Shown here: one piece after another, positions 48,901 through 60,754 of the stretch | How the letters are laid out: each line of letters starts with the position of its first letter | Numbering within the stretch: the stretch's first letter is position 1 | Assembly: GCF_937616625.2 (NCBI RefSeq) | Contig: NC_065570.1 | Span: 69,653,665-69,717,664 of the forward strand | From: Mercurialis annua | Taxonomy: Eukaryota; Streptophyta; Magnoliopsida; Malpighiales; Euphorbiaceae | Direction of reading: 5' to 3' | Length of the DNA: 64,000 nucleotides | Notes under the pieces: model-generated | Told to the model about the DNA's origin: nothing | Databases searched by the model: none | What the model saw: only the letters and a program-made list of their open reading frames with translations | Position numbers and translations under genes: made by a program

Positions 48901-51900
48901 ACCACTTTCAAGGTGTATGTCTTTGACTTCCTCTATAAAAGTCTCAGCTTTAAAAGTGGGGGATGCTTGCGAATCATGAGGTACTCCTCCGTGCCTATTC
49001 ACGTCTAGTGTATCTTCCTGTTCTTTCCTTTCCATACAATTGACGTCATCTTCTTGAACAGATGCACTTTTAACTTCAGTTGCAAAATCACTGCCACCGT
49101 CAGTTTCCTGGTCTACGTCATTGGTGCTATTCTTATTAAAAATCTCTAAACTGACTTCTTGTATTTTAATTTCAGTTTCAACATTTGTATCGTCCTGATC
49201 AGCCTCGTTTAGTTCACATCCACCCTTGTCAATAAATACAATGTCTTCACATGAATGAATACTGACATAATCATTCACTTCACATTCTTCTTCGCCTAAT
49301 AACAATTCTTCCTCAGCAGGCACATTCTCCAATTCTACGAGATTAAAGCCGTCAGCTATAGATGATCAAAAACTCAGAAAGAAAAGGCCCAAAGCATTAA
49401 AAAAAATAGAAATTATTTACCTGCTGTTGACGGAGAAAGAGATGAGAAGGCATCAGAGAAAGACATCACATCACAAGTGTTTCCTTTAACCTCAGCTGAA
49501 TCATGATTATCGAACTTTGCACTGACATCCAATGGCTGACATGGTGGGCTATCTACGCTGATACTGCCATCTCCAATAAGAAATTCCTCTAAAGTTGTTG
49601 AAGTATCCATTTCTACTCCAATGTCAGAAAGCAAAGCAGAAACATATACAGACTCTCCTGCAAGCTTTGATGTATCCTCTTTTGTGAAAGAATTTTTCAA
49701 TGCAAGCGGTGCTGCTTCCAGAGTTTCCTCCAATTTTGATGTAATGTCCATCTGTACTCCAATGTCAGAATGTATAGTCAAAGCACCCACTGAAGCAATG
49801 TTTCTTTTTCCTCTACGTATGGTTTTGTATTTCCCTCCCTTCTCAGAGGTTTCAAAATCATTATGCCTGTTCGAGACTAAATAATTTCTTTCTCCTGAAG
49901 CTTCTTTCATAATTAATCCAGTTTCTTCAATTGGTGGTGAAGTGTTTGTTGGAATAGTTCGTTTGCTCACACTTGACATTCTTGATAAAATACTTTGTTG
50001 CTTCTTCCCAACAGATGCAAAAGGTCCAATTAAGCCAGATCTATGTACACGTCCAGTAGATTGACCTGGAGTTTTTTCAATGGAAAACTCATCAATAGCC
50101 ACATCAATTTTGTTCCCTTGAACCATTTCACGAATTTTGTTCTCTAGCACAACCTTCCCACCACTTTCAGAAACCGTATTTATTTCACTGAAAGTTGCTG
50201 TCGAAAGCTGTCTAGAAGCACTCCTTGTGAACCTCCGTAGTTCATCGCTCATGCAAGAACCTTTTCCTGATATGTTTATTGGAGTAGTATCCTTCATTGT
50301 AACTGGCACTCTTATTATGCTTCTTTCCTTCTTCTCAACATGTTTACTAGATGCAGAAACTCTAACCGAGTCATTTTGTTGCTTCGTTTCAACAGATTTA
50401 CTGGGTCCAAACGATCCAACCAAGTCATTGTTTAAGGCATGTTGTGTAAAATGCCTTGGAGTATTTCCAACCAACAACTCATCAATATTCACATCCATTA
50501 GTTCAGTTTTTTCATTTTGTTGCCCAAACTTCCCAACATCTATCAAATGTTGTCTAGAAGCACTTCTTGTGAATCTGTGGGGACCTTTTCCTGATATGTT
50601 TGTTGGAGTAGTTTCTTTAGTTGTAATTGGCACTGTTGATATGCTTTCTTGCTTCTTCTTCCCAACAGATTTAATGGGTGCAGAAGATCCAACCAAGTCA
50701 TTTTCTGCTACATGACATGTAGAACGCTTTGGAGTATTTCCACTTAAAAACTCATCACCAGTCGAATCAATTTGTCTATCCTGAACTGTTTCAGCTTTTT
50801 CATTTTGTTGTTCAACCTTTCCAACAATATCAGCAATTTCCTCCATTTTATTAGAACTTGCTGTCATATGTAGTGCAATAGCATTTTTTTTGGACCTCCG
50901 AGGTTTATCAATCACGTGAGCACCTTTACCTGAAACAGTTTCATTCAATAGCTTCCCTTGTCCCACATCTTTACCTTTTCTTGTTGCAGCAGTATTTTTG
51001 CGTGGTTGCCCAACTTCTCCTACACACTCCACAGACTTCCTGGAAACTTTACTTCTAGTCCAGCTTGGTTCATGAGTCACATAAGCATCTTTGCCAGAAA
51101 GATGATCATTCAATCGCTTCTCCTTTAGCACAGCTTCACCTATCCCACATTCATCACTAACACCAACATTAGAGTTAAATACGGTAGTTTTGCGCCTGGA
51201 CCTTCGTGGATGAACTGCAGGTATAGAAGCCTTCTCAACATCTTTTATAGTTTCTAAAGAACCTTTAGTTTCATCTTCAACCTCTCCATCTAAAACCCCT
51301 TTCCTCCTACGCTTCCTTGTCTCTTTTAACACCCCCTTTCCAATCAATTGTGTATCCTTTTGCACAGCTTCACTTATTCCTAACTCATCACTAACACCAA
51401 CATTAGAGGTAGTAGCTCTATGCCTGGACCTTCGTGGATCAACTGCAGGTGTAGAAGCCTTCTGAACATCTTCTACACTTTCTAAAGAATCTTCCACTGC
51501 ATCTTCAGCAACTCCCTGTAATACCCCTTTCCTCCCAGGCTTTTTAGTCTCTTGGAACACCCCTTTTCCATAACTTCCCGCCTCACCATCAAGCGGTGCA
51601 CCATACTTTCCTTTAGATGCCTTTCTACCTAAGCCCTTTATGGACTCCTTTATCCCAACTTCATTTTGCCCTGTAACTGAAGAAGCTGAAGACCTTGTAA
51701 CTCTACGAACTCCTTTAACGTTCATAACCTCAGAATCTTTAGAAACATCCATATTTCTTCTCGACCTCCTAACAACTTTCGGATCCTCTTTGATTTCTTC
51801 AACCACTGTTTCAGTTCTCTCCACTATGATAGAAACAGTGCCCTGGTTATCAACCACATTCCTTGACCGAGTAACCCTCCTTGAATCATTCTCACTTCTC

Positions 51901-52652
51901 ATCTCTTCATCTCCCCTGCTTCGACCTCGTTTCTTTCTAGAAACACCATTGATTTCTTTAGATTCATTTGATAGAAGAGGATTAACTAGAGAAGTCCTCC
52001 TGGTTATTCGTTTTTCATCTTCCCCGTTTTGACCTCGTTTCTTTCCAGAAACAGCAATGGTTTCTTTAGATTCATTTGATACAGGAAAATTAACTAAAGT
52101 AGCCCCCCTGGTTATTCGACGGGCTCCCTTTCCATAAACGGAAAGCTCATACTCACGTGTTTCAACGTCAGGACTGAACTTTACTTTCTTCACTCTCTTT
52201 ATCTCATCTACAGACTTTGTCTCACTAGCTTCTTCGGAAATTGAGTTTCCCTTTGCCTGCGTAAATAAATGATCAAAAAATTGCAGTTTAGAAATAAAAT
52301 AAATTATACCATAATTTAAGAAAAGAAACTGAATTCGCGGTTAAATTCTCAGTTTTTGAACATCTCCAAGAAATTATGCAGACTACTCTTGAATCAACAA
52401 TTTAATCAAATAAAAAACAAAAACATCAATCGAAACCCTAACTATCCAGGTCCCGCAACTCAGCAAAATAAAGTCTATAAACAGCTAAAGAAATTGAAAA
52501 GTTGTCAACAAAATTAATGATGAAAACAAAACCTGGAGAATTTGGGTCAAACGTGTCGCCATTTCGAAATTGGTTCGATTAGCAGGAAGGCCATGCTTTT
52601 TGCATAGTGCTTGCAACTCTTTTCTCTTCATACTATGATAACAATCCTCCAT
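42955..52652 (-). CDS. Very large SAP-motif protein with basic repeats and acidic tail (about 2240 aa)
   Basis: Nine exons: 52652-52533, 52256-49421, 49355-about 48849, 48740-48690, 48281-46938, 46040-45582, 44676-43936, 43757-43389 and 43253-42955. All inter-exon phases agree; only the 3' edge of exon 3 is uncertain (48849 is the donor that keeps phase). Residues 8-40, KRKELQALCKKHGLPANRTN and on to MATRLTQIL, form a SAP-like DNA-binding motif. The 945-codon exon 2 is basic, with about ten RRITR/RRVTR/PRRSR/RRFTR repeats. The C-terminal 1200 residues are acidic, rich in Glu, Asp, Val and Ser, and end in KRRPLEDVRNYH. Exons 5, 6 and 7 are partly tandem duplicates of each other. I do not recognise a named family; a nuclear or chromatin-bound role is inferred from the SAP motif and basic repeats. 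A short truncated paralogue lies upstream at 55140-55781. Confidence 0.8.
44676..46938 (-). repeat. Exon-plus-intron tandem duplication in the large gene
   Basis: The end of exon 5 together with the following intron and exon 6 with its intron are parallel copies, about 1.35-1.37 kb apart. The exon pairs share NRKAA, CMM.VDIQQQQ.EGTSQ, VTLSEAG and EHVP.MDT wording. The introns share 'aaaacattagaa', 'aatcatttatatc'-like and 'tgacaaaagtgatgatagaatgaagcaa'-like stretches. Exons 6 and 7 both begin with the codons for ENRS..QVES straight after the same acceptor, tctgtgagatg in plus-strand order. Confidence 0.85.
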
Positions 52653-52966
52653 TGCATGTCAATTCTACTCAATTCATTTCACATCATCCAATCAATCTCG
52701 ACTGTTTTTTGAATGGTTTTCACTCAGTGAAAAGATTACAAAAACATGAATGGAGGTTAAATAAAGATTATGTAAATTCAAATTCAAAAATCGCGGAGGT
52801 GTTTGGTTTTCCCGCTCATTGAATGTTTTCACCACTCGCTGTTTTTCAATGCCAAGTCGCCATTTTGAGGGAGAGAATGGTAAATTTTAGATGTTGACTG
52901 GTACAACTGCATTTTGATGGTGGTTATTTCAGAATTGGATAACAGGATAAGGCCTATTTTTTTAAT

Positions 52967-53560
52967 GGTCTCCACCACGTGTAATACAAAACTTCTTCGG
53001 CACTCTGTTTGAAACTAAAAACTGAATTAAATCATCTTATAAATAAACGGCTTAATCACCAAAAAAAAAGAAAAAACACCTTTTAACTCTTTTTCAGTTG
53101 CACCATGACGTTGTAATTTTGTCAGTTACATCTAAATTCGCACCTTTGAGTTTCAATTCCACCCTCAAAATCAAATTGGACTTTTTTTCATTCGGAAAAA
53201 ATTCATAAAAACACTTATAAAGTACTCGTTTGAACTCTTTTTCCATACAAAAAGTTAAAAATAAATGACTTATTTTAATTTTTTCCAAATGAAGAAGAGA
53301 TCAATTTAGTACTTGAAGGTGGAATTGAAAACCAAAAGTGCAAATTAGGGTGTAGCTGACAAAATTGTAACGTCAGGGTGCATTTGAAAAGGGGCTAAAA
53401 GGTGGGTTTTTTTTTGTGATTAAGTTTAAATAAAAACTTCTTCGGCACTTTAGTGTATTGAATATATTAAAAAAAATCATCTTATAAATAAAGAATTATT
53501 CCACGTGGACAAGGCGTCTTTTGATGGTTTCCACGTGGAATACGAAACTTCTTTGATACT
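52967..53560. repeat. Degenerate repeats around a MITE upstream of the large gene
   Basis: 'aaaacttcttcggcactctg' occurs near 52988, again as 'aaaacttcttcggcacttta' near 53436 and once more as 'gaaacttctttgatactcta' near 53546. 'aaatcatcttataaataaa' occurs next to the first two, and 'ccacgtgg' twice between 53500 and 53540. It looks like a locally duplicated 60-100-bp unit. Confidence 0.6.
53049..53426. mobile_element. MULE-type palindromic MITE (378 bp)
   Basis: Inverted arms start ggcttaatcaccaaaaa (left) and, reversed, aacttaatcacaaaaaa (right), with 'ggtggaattgaaa' and 'gacaaaattgtaacgtcagg' in opposite senses further in. The 9-bp flanks are taaataaac (53040-53048) and taaataaaa (53427-53435), one mismatch. 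Confidence 0.82.
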
Positions 53561-53615
53561 CTAGTTAATTGGACTCTATTTAAACTGTGTTAATAATCTG
53601 ATTCATAATTAATTT

Positions 53616-53844
53616 TTTAGTACAAGGTCCATGAAGTTTCCTGAACGGGTCTCAACTATGAAACGACACCTTTAAACCTTCCACAATCACACTAATCCCC
53701 ACTCGAATCATATATGTCTTTTATGAGAGGTAAACTCTGGCCCTAAGTTTTAAACGGCTGCATACATAATTACAGTTCGAACTCGCGACCTCACTCAAAA
53801 TAGAATAGCGACTTACCAATTCAGATACGTCTTGGGGTTGATTT
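53616..53844 (-). mobile_element. tRNA-derived SINE
   Basis: Read on the minus strand from about 53840 it has ccccaagacgtatctgaatt with 'gaattggtaagtcgc' as A-box region and gaggtcgcgagttcgaactg as B box about 35 bases later. This is the tRNA-like head seen in plant SINEs, followed by a 150-bp unrelated body. An 11-bp target duplication, ataattaattt, is perfect at 53605-53615 and 53845-53855. Confidence 0.8.
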
Positions 53845-54325
53845 ATAATTAATTTAATCTAATCTAATTAGCAGTTTAGGATAGTATGAATTTTCAGAAT
53901 GGTAAAATTTGTTAGTAATCAGTTAACACTTTAAGATCGTTTTTTTTTTTTGTTGCCAAACTTTAAGATAGTATGAATATTCAGTTTTGTGGTTTTTAAC
54001 CATATAAATAAAAAAAATAAAATTTAAAATAATTAAATTTTATAGAATCAAATTTTAGGTGTATTTGTTTTTTTTTTTTTTTTGAGGGGAGTGTATTTGT
54101 TTTTATAATAGTGTAGTTATATTTCATGTTTTTTAAATAACTAAGAAAATAAAATAGACAAGTATAATTAATATATACACACAATTTATAAATAAATATA
54201 AATTATTTATAAATCGATTATTCAGTTAACCACAGATTTTAAAATTTTAAATCCTAAACTAAACTATTAACCGTAAAATTTAAAAATACCAAACTAATTA
54301 AACCTAAATTATTAGACCAATTAGC

Positions 54326-54693
54326 CATTGTTGTCAAACCCGAACGGGACCGGCTAGTTTGACCGCAAAACCCATAAACTGGTTTCGATTTGCACTAAAA
54401 ACCCGCAATCTTTCTATTAATCCGAACAGATAACTGCGGAGTTGGCATGATTAACTGAGAAACCCGAGTCCGATTCAATCAACTGTAGAAAAACCAACAA
54501 ATGGCCTTACCAAGTATAAAATAATCAAACTAAACAGCCTTATAAGAATTCTAATCCTAATTTGTGTTCCTGTTTCTTATAATTATCGGTGGTTGTTAGC
54601 TCGGGTTTAACATTACTAGACCCCGGTTGAACTTTAAACCTTTAACCTTTCACCGTCAACGGTTCAAGCACCGAGCCGGGTCTAACAACATTA
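54326..54693. mobile_element. hAT-like MITE remnant
   Basis: The left end cattgttgtcaaacccgaac and the right end 'cgggtctaacaacatta' are degenerate inverted repeats of the same 'ttgtcaaa' type as the element at 1760. The flanks caattagc and caattaaa share six of eight bases, if one base of end wobble is allowed. Confidence 0.6.
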
Positions 54694-55139
54694 CAATTAA
54701 AGTATATTTTTTGTTTAAGTTTTCAATTTTGATTCGTTAATTAGTTTGATAGATTTTTTATCCATCCCTAATTTGTTACTCCAAGGTACAGGACAAATAC
54801 AAGGATTTTATGGAATTTTTAATAGAAATATTTGAGTTGTATTCTTCTACCCAAATCAGAATATAAATTCTTATTTAATTAATTAAAGACTAATAGATGG
54901 ATATACTTATCACTTTAGAGTCCGACACAAATTAAGATATAATAGTACATGATATAAACGATCTAATATTTACAAAACTCACTTGGTGTGTAGAGCACAT
55001 GACCTTTTGTGTGCTCTAATGCAATTCATTCTTCCAATTGCATTTTCTTCCGCTCAAACCTTATGAGCCAAAGATTGTAGATCACTGAAACGACATCCCT
55101 TCTATTTCCTCAACCTCTGTTTCAATTCTCTACAGTACA

Positions 55140-55781
55140 CTATGCAGAAATCTTCTTCATTGAGCGAGTAAACCTCCTGGAATCAATGTCGTTTCTCATC
55201 TTTTCATCTCCCTCGCCTCGACGTCTTTTCGTTCCAGAAACAGCATTGCTCTGTTTAGAAGCAACAGGATTATCTAAAACGGAACTCCTGGTTAATCGTC
55301 TGTCTGCCTTTTTATAAACCGAAACCTCATATTCTCGCGTTTCAACCTCACGACTGAACCGCACTTTCTTAACATTCTTTACTTCACTTTTCTCACCAGC
55401 TTCTTCCGATTTTGAGAGTTCTTTTGCCTGTGTAAATTAATTACCAAAAAATTGCATTTTAGAAATAAAACAATTAATGAGGCATAAGCAGACTACTTTA
55501 ACTACATAAAAAACAATCGAAACCCTAACTTCAAAGTCCTGCAAACCAGCTTTCCTCCATTTTCGAGGAATCATATTGCTTGTATATCCAACACAATCAG
55601 CCACAAAATGAATGATGAAAAGAAAAACCTTGAGAATTTCGGTCAAGCGTCTTGCCATTTCAATATTGGCTAAATTAGCAGGGACGCCATGCTTTTTACA
55701 CAAAGCTCGTAACTTTCTTCTCTTCATAGAAAAATAATCCTCCATCATCAATTTCTCTCGATGCATTTCACTATCATCCAT
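55140..55781 (-). pseudogene. Truncated paralogue of the large SAP-motif gene
   Basis: Exon 1 (55781-55629; an ATG at 55745 matches the paralogue's start) encodes KRRKLRALCKKHGVPANLAN...MARRLTEILK. Exon 2 (55427-55140) encodes AKELSKSEEAGEKSEVKNVKK and on to VETREYEVSVYKKADRRLTR, ending RRFTRSMKKISA and a stop. The intron is at the same place and phase as intron 1 of the gene at 42955-52652. Beyond the stop, the DNA down to about 55090 still resembles the paralogue ('gagaattgaaacagaggttgaggaaat') but is out of frame and holds stops, so about 94% of the protein is missing. It may be a pseudogene, or a short SAP-like protein of about 134-146 aa if expressed. No other exons are found downstream. 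Confidence 0.75.
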
Positions 55782-58200
55782 AAACTCAGTTTTTTTTCCA
55801 AAGATTTTGGTTTTTACTTGATACTGAGATAATAAGGGATCGAGTTGAAAATTGCGAAGAAGGTTGCTTAAAATGCAGGCGTTCGGTTTCCCGCTCATCG
55901 AGCATGGGAAGTTGAGACTCTATTATCTTTCAAAATCACCACTCGCTGTAATTATGGCCAAGCCGCTGGTTTAATACTCATCAGAGTAGTAGTAAGTAAG
56001 ATGTCAGAAGAAAACGAGATAGGCAAACAGCTAATATTAAGTCTATTTCAGGGAGTGTTTATCTCATGTTAGGTCTGTCTGGCAGGTAGAAATATAGCCT
56101 GTAAATATGACGGATTATTATTTAAATCAATATCAAACCTTTGTTACTTGTATTTGTATCAAAATGGTACCTTTTTTTTGAACGTGTATATTTTATTTAT
56201 GATCATTTTCTTTTTCTACAAATTCAGACTATTTTTATGACAACCGGAAATAGCTCCATATCTTAAAACAACATTCTTCCTCTGATAGTTACGTCATAGA
56301 AAAAAACATGAATTTATCAAAAAAATTGAGAAATTATGATACCAAAAAATACAAACTAAAGAAATGGTGTCATTTTAATACAAGGTACAAAAGTTTGGCA
56401 GCATTTTCGCTAATAACTCAAATATGGATATTATAATAATCAATGTTTTAAAAATTGAACCAATAGCTGAACCTGTAAAGCCACTATTTTCCTGTTCAAC
56501 AGATTCAATAAATTTTTTGAAAAATTAAAAAATTAAAATTAGCGCTGGATTTTAAATTTTTAGCGACATATATTTCGTCACCAATTTTCTTCATTCGGCT
56601 TGACAGCAATCCAACCGATACGATTACCGGTTCATCCAGTTCAACCAAATGTTTAGTTTTTGGTGTTTTTATAAATCGGACCACTGGCTGGATTCCAGTA
56701 TACCCAATCTGCTATGGTTAGATACTTTTCTGCAGGTGAACTGGGAATTTTTCCACTCACAGATTTGACTAAATGTGGAGTCCAAACCCTAATGAACTGG
56801 TTTCGTCGTTTCATCACACAATTAACCTCTGTTAAAATTACCGATTACATGCTTTAATTATAGCGAACTTATCTCAATTCAATCATTACCCATCTATGCC
56901 GACACAAAAATAAAACCAGCAATGGATAATTAATAATTCTCGTTTCTGTTTTTCTCAGGAAAGTAGAAGAAGAGTCAGAAATCTCGTGTGGAAAGTGCCG
57001 CTCATTGCGCCAAATAATTGGCGCTGCGTTTGCACAAAGAACAAAGACATTCATCACTCTCTTTTCTTCTTCTTCTTTGAAAACAGTATGATAATCTTAT
57101 CAAAAACTTCTAAAATACTAGATCAGATACGAATCAGTTTTTGAACTTAAAAATAGTTACATAGACGAAAGCAGGGAGATCAATTCGGCGAAGAAGGAAA
57201 ATCTGAATAAGGTGCGCATTTTATAGCAGCGGAGATTGGTGATGTTATTGTTAGGGTTTGTTTTTGCCCTAATTACCAGAAGTAGGGCTGCGGCCCGTTG
57301 TAAACGACGTCGTCTCGTCGTTGAGACGCAAAAGTATTGGATTTAGTGAATTTGACGCACAAAAATAAAATTATTAAAATTATATAATAAATTTAATAGT
57401 AGAAAATATTACTGTAATATAATTGTTTTAATATTATAATATAGCTTTGTAATATTTTAATTACCAAAATTTTTAATAAGTTGAAGAAAAAGATATGAAA
57501 ATATGACGCTCCCTACATTTATTTACAAACTACTCCTCTATGAAATTGAAGCAGCTTTACTCTATGAAATAAATTATCCTCTAGAACATTGAAGCAGCTT
57601 ATTCTATGAAATTGAGGCAAAAGGCAAAATTAGGGGTGTATATGGGCCGGGCCGAGTTTCTGTTAGGCCAAACTCGAGTTTGAGTTCGAATTTGCTATAG
57701 AAGTTCGAGCTTGAGCCCAAATTTTAAAGTTCGAGCTCAATCTTGACCAATAACTGAGCTACTCGAGCTCGAGTTCGATTCAAATTCAATAAAAAATATA
57801 GTTAATAATTAAAATTTATAATATTTGACGTACTTTTAATTATTTTGCTATTAAATATAATATTTAATAAACAAAGATGATATACATTTAAACATTAAAA
57901 TATAAAAAAACCAATAGAATAAAAAAAAATTAATATTATATATATGTGGGTTCATTAAGACCCGTTTAAGCTGGCGAGCCTCACGAGCATCCTTAGTTGA
58001 TGCTCAAACTCGGTTCAAGATGAAGTTTGAGTAGATCGAGCTCGAATTCGGCTCGAATTTTTCGATTGGATTTCGAGTAGCGCAACTTGTTTATGCTCAT
58101 AGACAAAATTAAATTTATAAATTTTGAGTCGTATAGATTCATTAAAGAATGGTACAATACAGGCCCATTGCAAAATTAAAAGAAAATAGAGGACCTAAAG
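55782..58200. other. Intergenic region without a clear gene
   Basis: There is no convincing coding sequence. Around 57060-57300 the DNA is GC-richer, with a telo-box (ttagggttt, 57251-57259) and a donor-like 'aaggtgcgc' at 57210, which might be the promoter and first exon of an unrecognised transcript. A hAT-like remnant occupies about 57629-58105. Confidence 0.45.
57629..58105. mobile_element. hAT-like element remnant with CGAGCT-rich ends
   Basis: It starts with ggggtgtatatgggccgggc and has many 'ctcgagtttgag'/'cgagctcgaa' motifs in both subterminal parts around an AT-rich core, the usual organisation of plant TAGGGGTGT hAT elements. The right edge and target duplication are unclear. Confidence 0.5.
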
Positions 58201-58331
58201 GTGGACTGTTATGCAAATAAAGAAAGTTGAGGCCGAGTTTTATAAAGTAATAAAAATACTATATAATGCTGTAGTTAGGGTTTATTGAGGGTCTCTGGAG
58301 CTAACAGACCAGTAGTAGCCGCACACACGAG
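58162..58331 (+). promoter_or_regulatory. RPL3 promoter with site II and telo-box; leader exon
   Basis: ggccca (58162-58167) and the telo-box ttagggttt (58275-58283) form the paired motifs typical of plant ribosomal-protein promoters (TCP and Pur-alpha type control). The leader exon ends at 58331 (cacacgag|gtaagc), and the leader intron runs to the acceptor at 58804. Confidence 0.65.
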
Positions 58332-58816
58332 GTAAGCTAGCACCTCTTCTCTTTCCGTCTTCCTTTCAATCTCACCGTATCAGTTTGGCTGCTGAAAAAA
58401 ATCGAAATCTAAAGTTTTCTTTTAGATCTCTACATTGGAGTTTCGTGTTTTTATCAGTCTTCTGTTATGGAAATGGATTGCAAATATTAAAAAAAATATT
58501 TTTTTTATCTGTTTTACTTGTTATTTAGTAAATTAAAATTATATTTTCCGCGATTCATATTCATTTAGCTATCTGATGTGTTTCTGTGTCCTGTATATGG
58601 AATTATGAAGAGTGTATTCTTTAGTTTAATTTTCCGATTATTGAATTTTTAAGTAAAATATGTTTTTAGTAGTGGATCTCTTAAAATGTTGTACTGGTTG
58701 TTTAGAATCATTTAGGGAATTGTTATTATTGGGTTTTGATATTTTTATTAATTTTGAATTTGTTACTATTTTTTACAAATTTTGATTTTCTGGTGGTGAA
58801 GCAGATAAGAAGAAGA

Positions 58817-60754
58817 ATGTCTCACAGGAAGTTTGAGCACCCAAGACACGGTTCCCTTGGATTTCTGCCAAGGAAACGAGCAGCTCGCCACAGAGGAAAA
58901 GGTAGCTCTTACTTCATTGTCATTATAGTGGATTGATAAACATTCCTTTCCTCTATTTTGCATATGTTATTTATTATATGGAGTGATGAAACGCTGTAGT
59001 GTACTGTTCAGTGTGTGTTATTTGTTTAGTTTGCCTCTTGTTTGCTTTTAGTGTAACTGTGTTTTATCTTGTATTGGAGACATTCATTGTCTAATTGTTT
59101 ATTTGTTTTGGACCATACAGTGAAGGCTTTCCCAAAAGATGACCCTACCAAGCCTTGCAAGCTGACTGCCTTCTTGGGATACAAGGCTGGTATGACTCAC
59201 ATCATGAGAGAGGTGGAGAAACCCGGATCAAGTAAGGATTGTTAAGTACAATGTTTTTAGTTTTTGAATTTGATAGAATCCAGAATATCTGAATATAGTT
59301 TTAACTAAGAACTGAAAAATTCAGTTATATTTGCCTTTGAAGAATCCAATTTTACTTTAACTTAATTAATAGGAATCTAAATTGCAGATATGCATGAACC
59401 TTGTTATGTAGTTATATATTCTTTCTTATGTTTATCAATTGTTTTGTATAGAGCTTCACAAGAAGGAGACATGCGAGGCTGTTACCATTGTCGAAACTCC
59501 TCCTATGGTGATTGTTGGAGTTGTCGGATATGTGAGGACACCACGTGGTCTCCGTTCTTTGAACACTATCTGGGCTCAACATCTTAGTGAGGAGCTGAAA
59601 AGAAGGTTCTACAAGAATTGGTGCAAGTCTAAGAAGAAGGCTTTTGGCAAGTACTCGAAGCAGTTCGACACTGAAGAGGGAAAGAAAAGTATGCAAGTTC
59701 AGCTTGAGAAATTGAAGAAATATGCAACTGTTATTCGTGTCCTAGCTCACACTCAGGTATTATCTATTTGCTGTTCTAGATGTGTTATGCTTTTTGCTAG
59801 TAATATTTTTTTATGCTACAGTCACCTAGCACTTGTTAGTAATCAGTTGACCTAGCTTCGCTGTGTTCACTTTATGGCTTCATATGATCTTCAATTTGTT
59901 GTGGTTCTACTTTTGAAGATGGTTATAATATCTTCTGTTGTGTTATTCTGTATCAGATCAGGAAAATGAAGGGGCTGAAGCAAAAGAAAGCACACCTGAT
60001 GGAGATCCAGGTCAATGGTGGCTCTATTGCCCAGAAGGTAGACTTTGCCTATGGCTTCTTTGAGAAGCAAGTCCCAATTGATGCTGTTTTCTCTAAGGAT
60101 GAAATGGTTGACATCATTGGTGTGACCAAGGGAAAGGGTTACGAGGGTGTGGTCACTCGTTGGGGTGTCACCCGTCTTCCTCGCAAGACCCATAGGGGTC
60201 TTCGTAAGGTTGCTTGTATTGGTGCTTGGCATCCTGCAAGAGTCTCATTCACTGTCGCCAGGGCTGGTCAGAATGGGTATCACCATCGTACTGAAATGAA
60301 CAAGAAGATTTACAAGCTTGGCAAAGCTGGCCAGGAGTCTCACACTTCTTCAACTGAGTATGACAGGTAATCTTCGTGTTTATACAGCATCTTTTTGCTA
60401 ATTTTGATTTCTTTAATTTCAGTGATCATAAATTTGTTAATTTTGAAGTTTATATGTTGTGATTAATTGAAACTCTTATCTGAATAATCGGACAGGACTG
60501 ATAAGGATATCACTCCAATGGGTGGTTTCCCTCACTACGGTGTGGTGAATGATGATTATCTGATGATTAAGGGATGCTGTGTTGGACCTAAGAAGAGGGT
60601 TGTTACACTCCGTCAGTCTCTGCTTAAGCAGACTTCTCGTGTGGCTCTTGAGGAAATCAAACTCAAGTTCATCGACACCTCTTCCAAATTTGGTCATGGA
60701 CGCTTCCAGACTACCCAGGAGAAACAGAAGTTCTACGGTCGTCTCAAGGCATAG
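58817..60754 (+). CDS. RPL3: 60S ribosomal protein L3 (uL3)
   Basis: Six coding exons: 58817-58901, 59121-59231, 59452-59756, 59957-60366 and 60496-60754, preceded by a non-coding leader exon, i.e. five of the six exons are coding. They give 389 aa, the exact usual plant length. The start [20 protein letters not shown] is the family N-terminal extension, which reaches toward the peptidyl-transferase centre. The W-finger [20 protein letters not shown] with GAWHP, and the [10 protein letters not shown] and GGFPHYG segments, are intact. The protein binds 25S rRNA, coordinates tRNA and elongation-factor binding, and assembles in the nucleolus. Nothing is odd; codon use is that of a highly expressed gene, and the promoter shows ribosomal-protein motifs. 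Confidence 0.97.

Noticed and set aside
50137..52032. Long plus-strand ORFs opposite exon 2 of the large gene
   Set aside because: Antisense shadows; the minus strand has the continuous 2.8-kb exon with matching splice phases.
53780..53835. A tRNA gene (B-box gttcgaact)
   Set aside because: No acceptor-stem pairing or full cloverleaf; explained as the head of a SINE.
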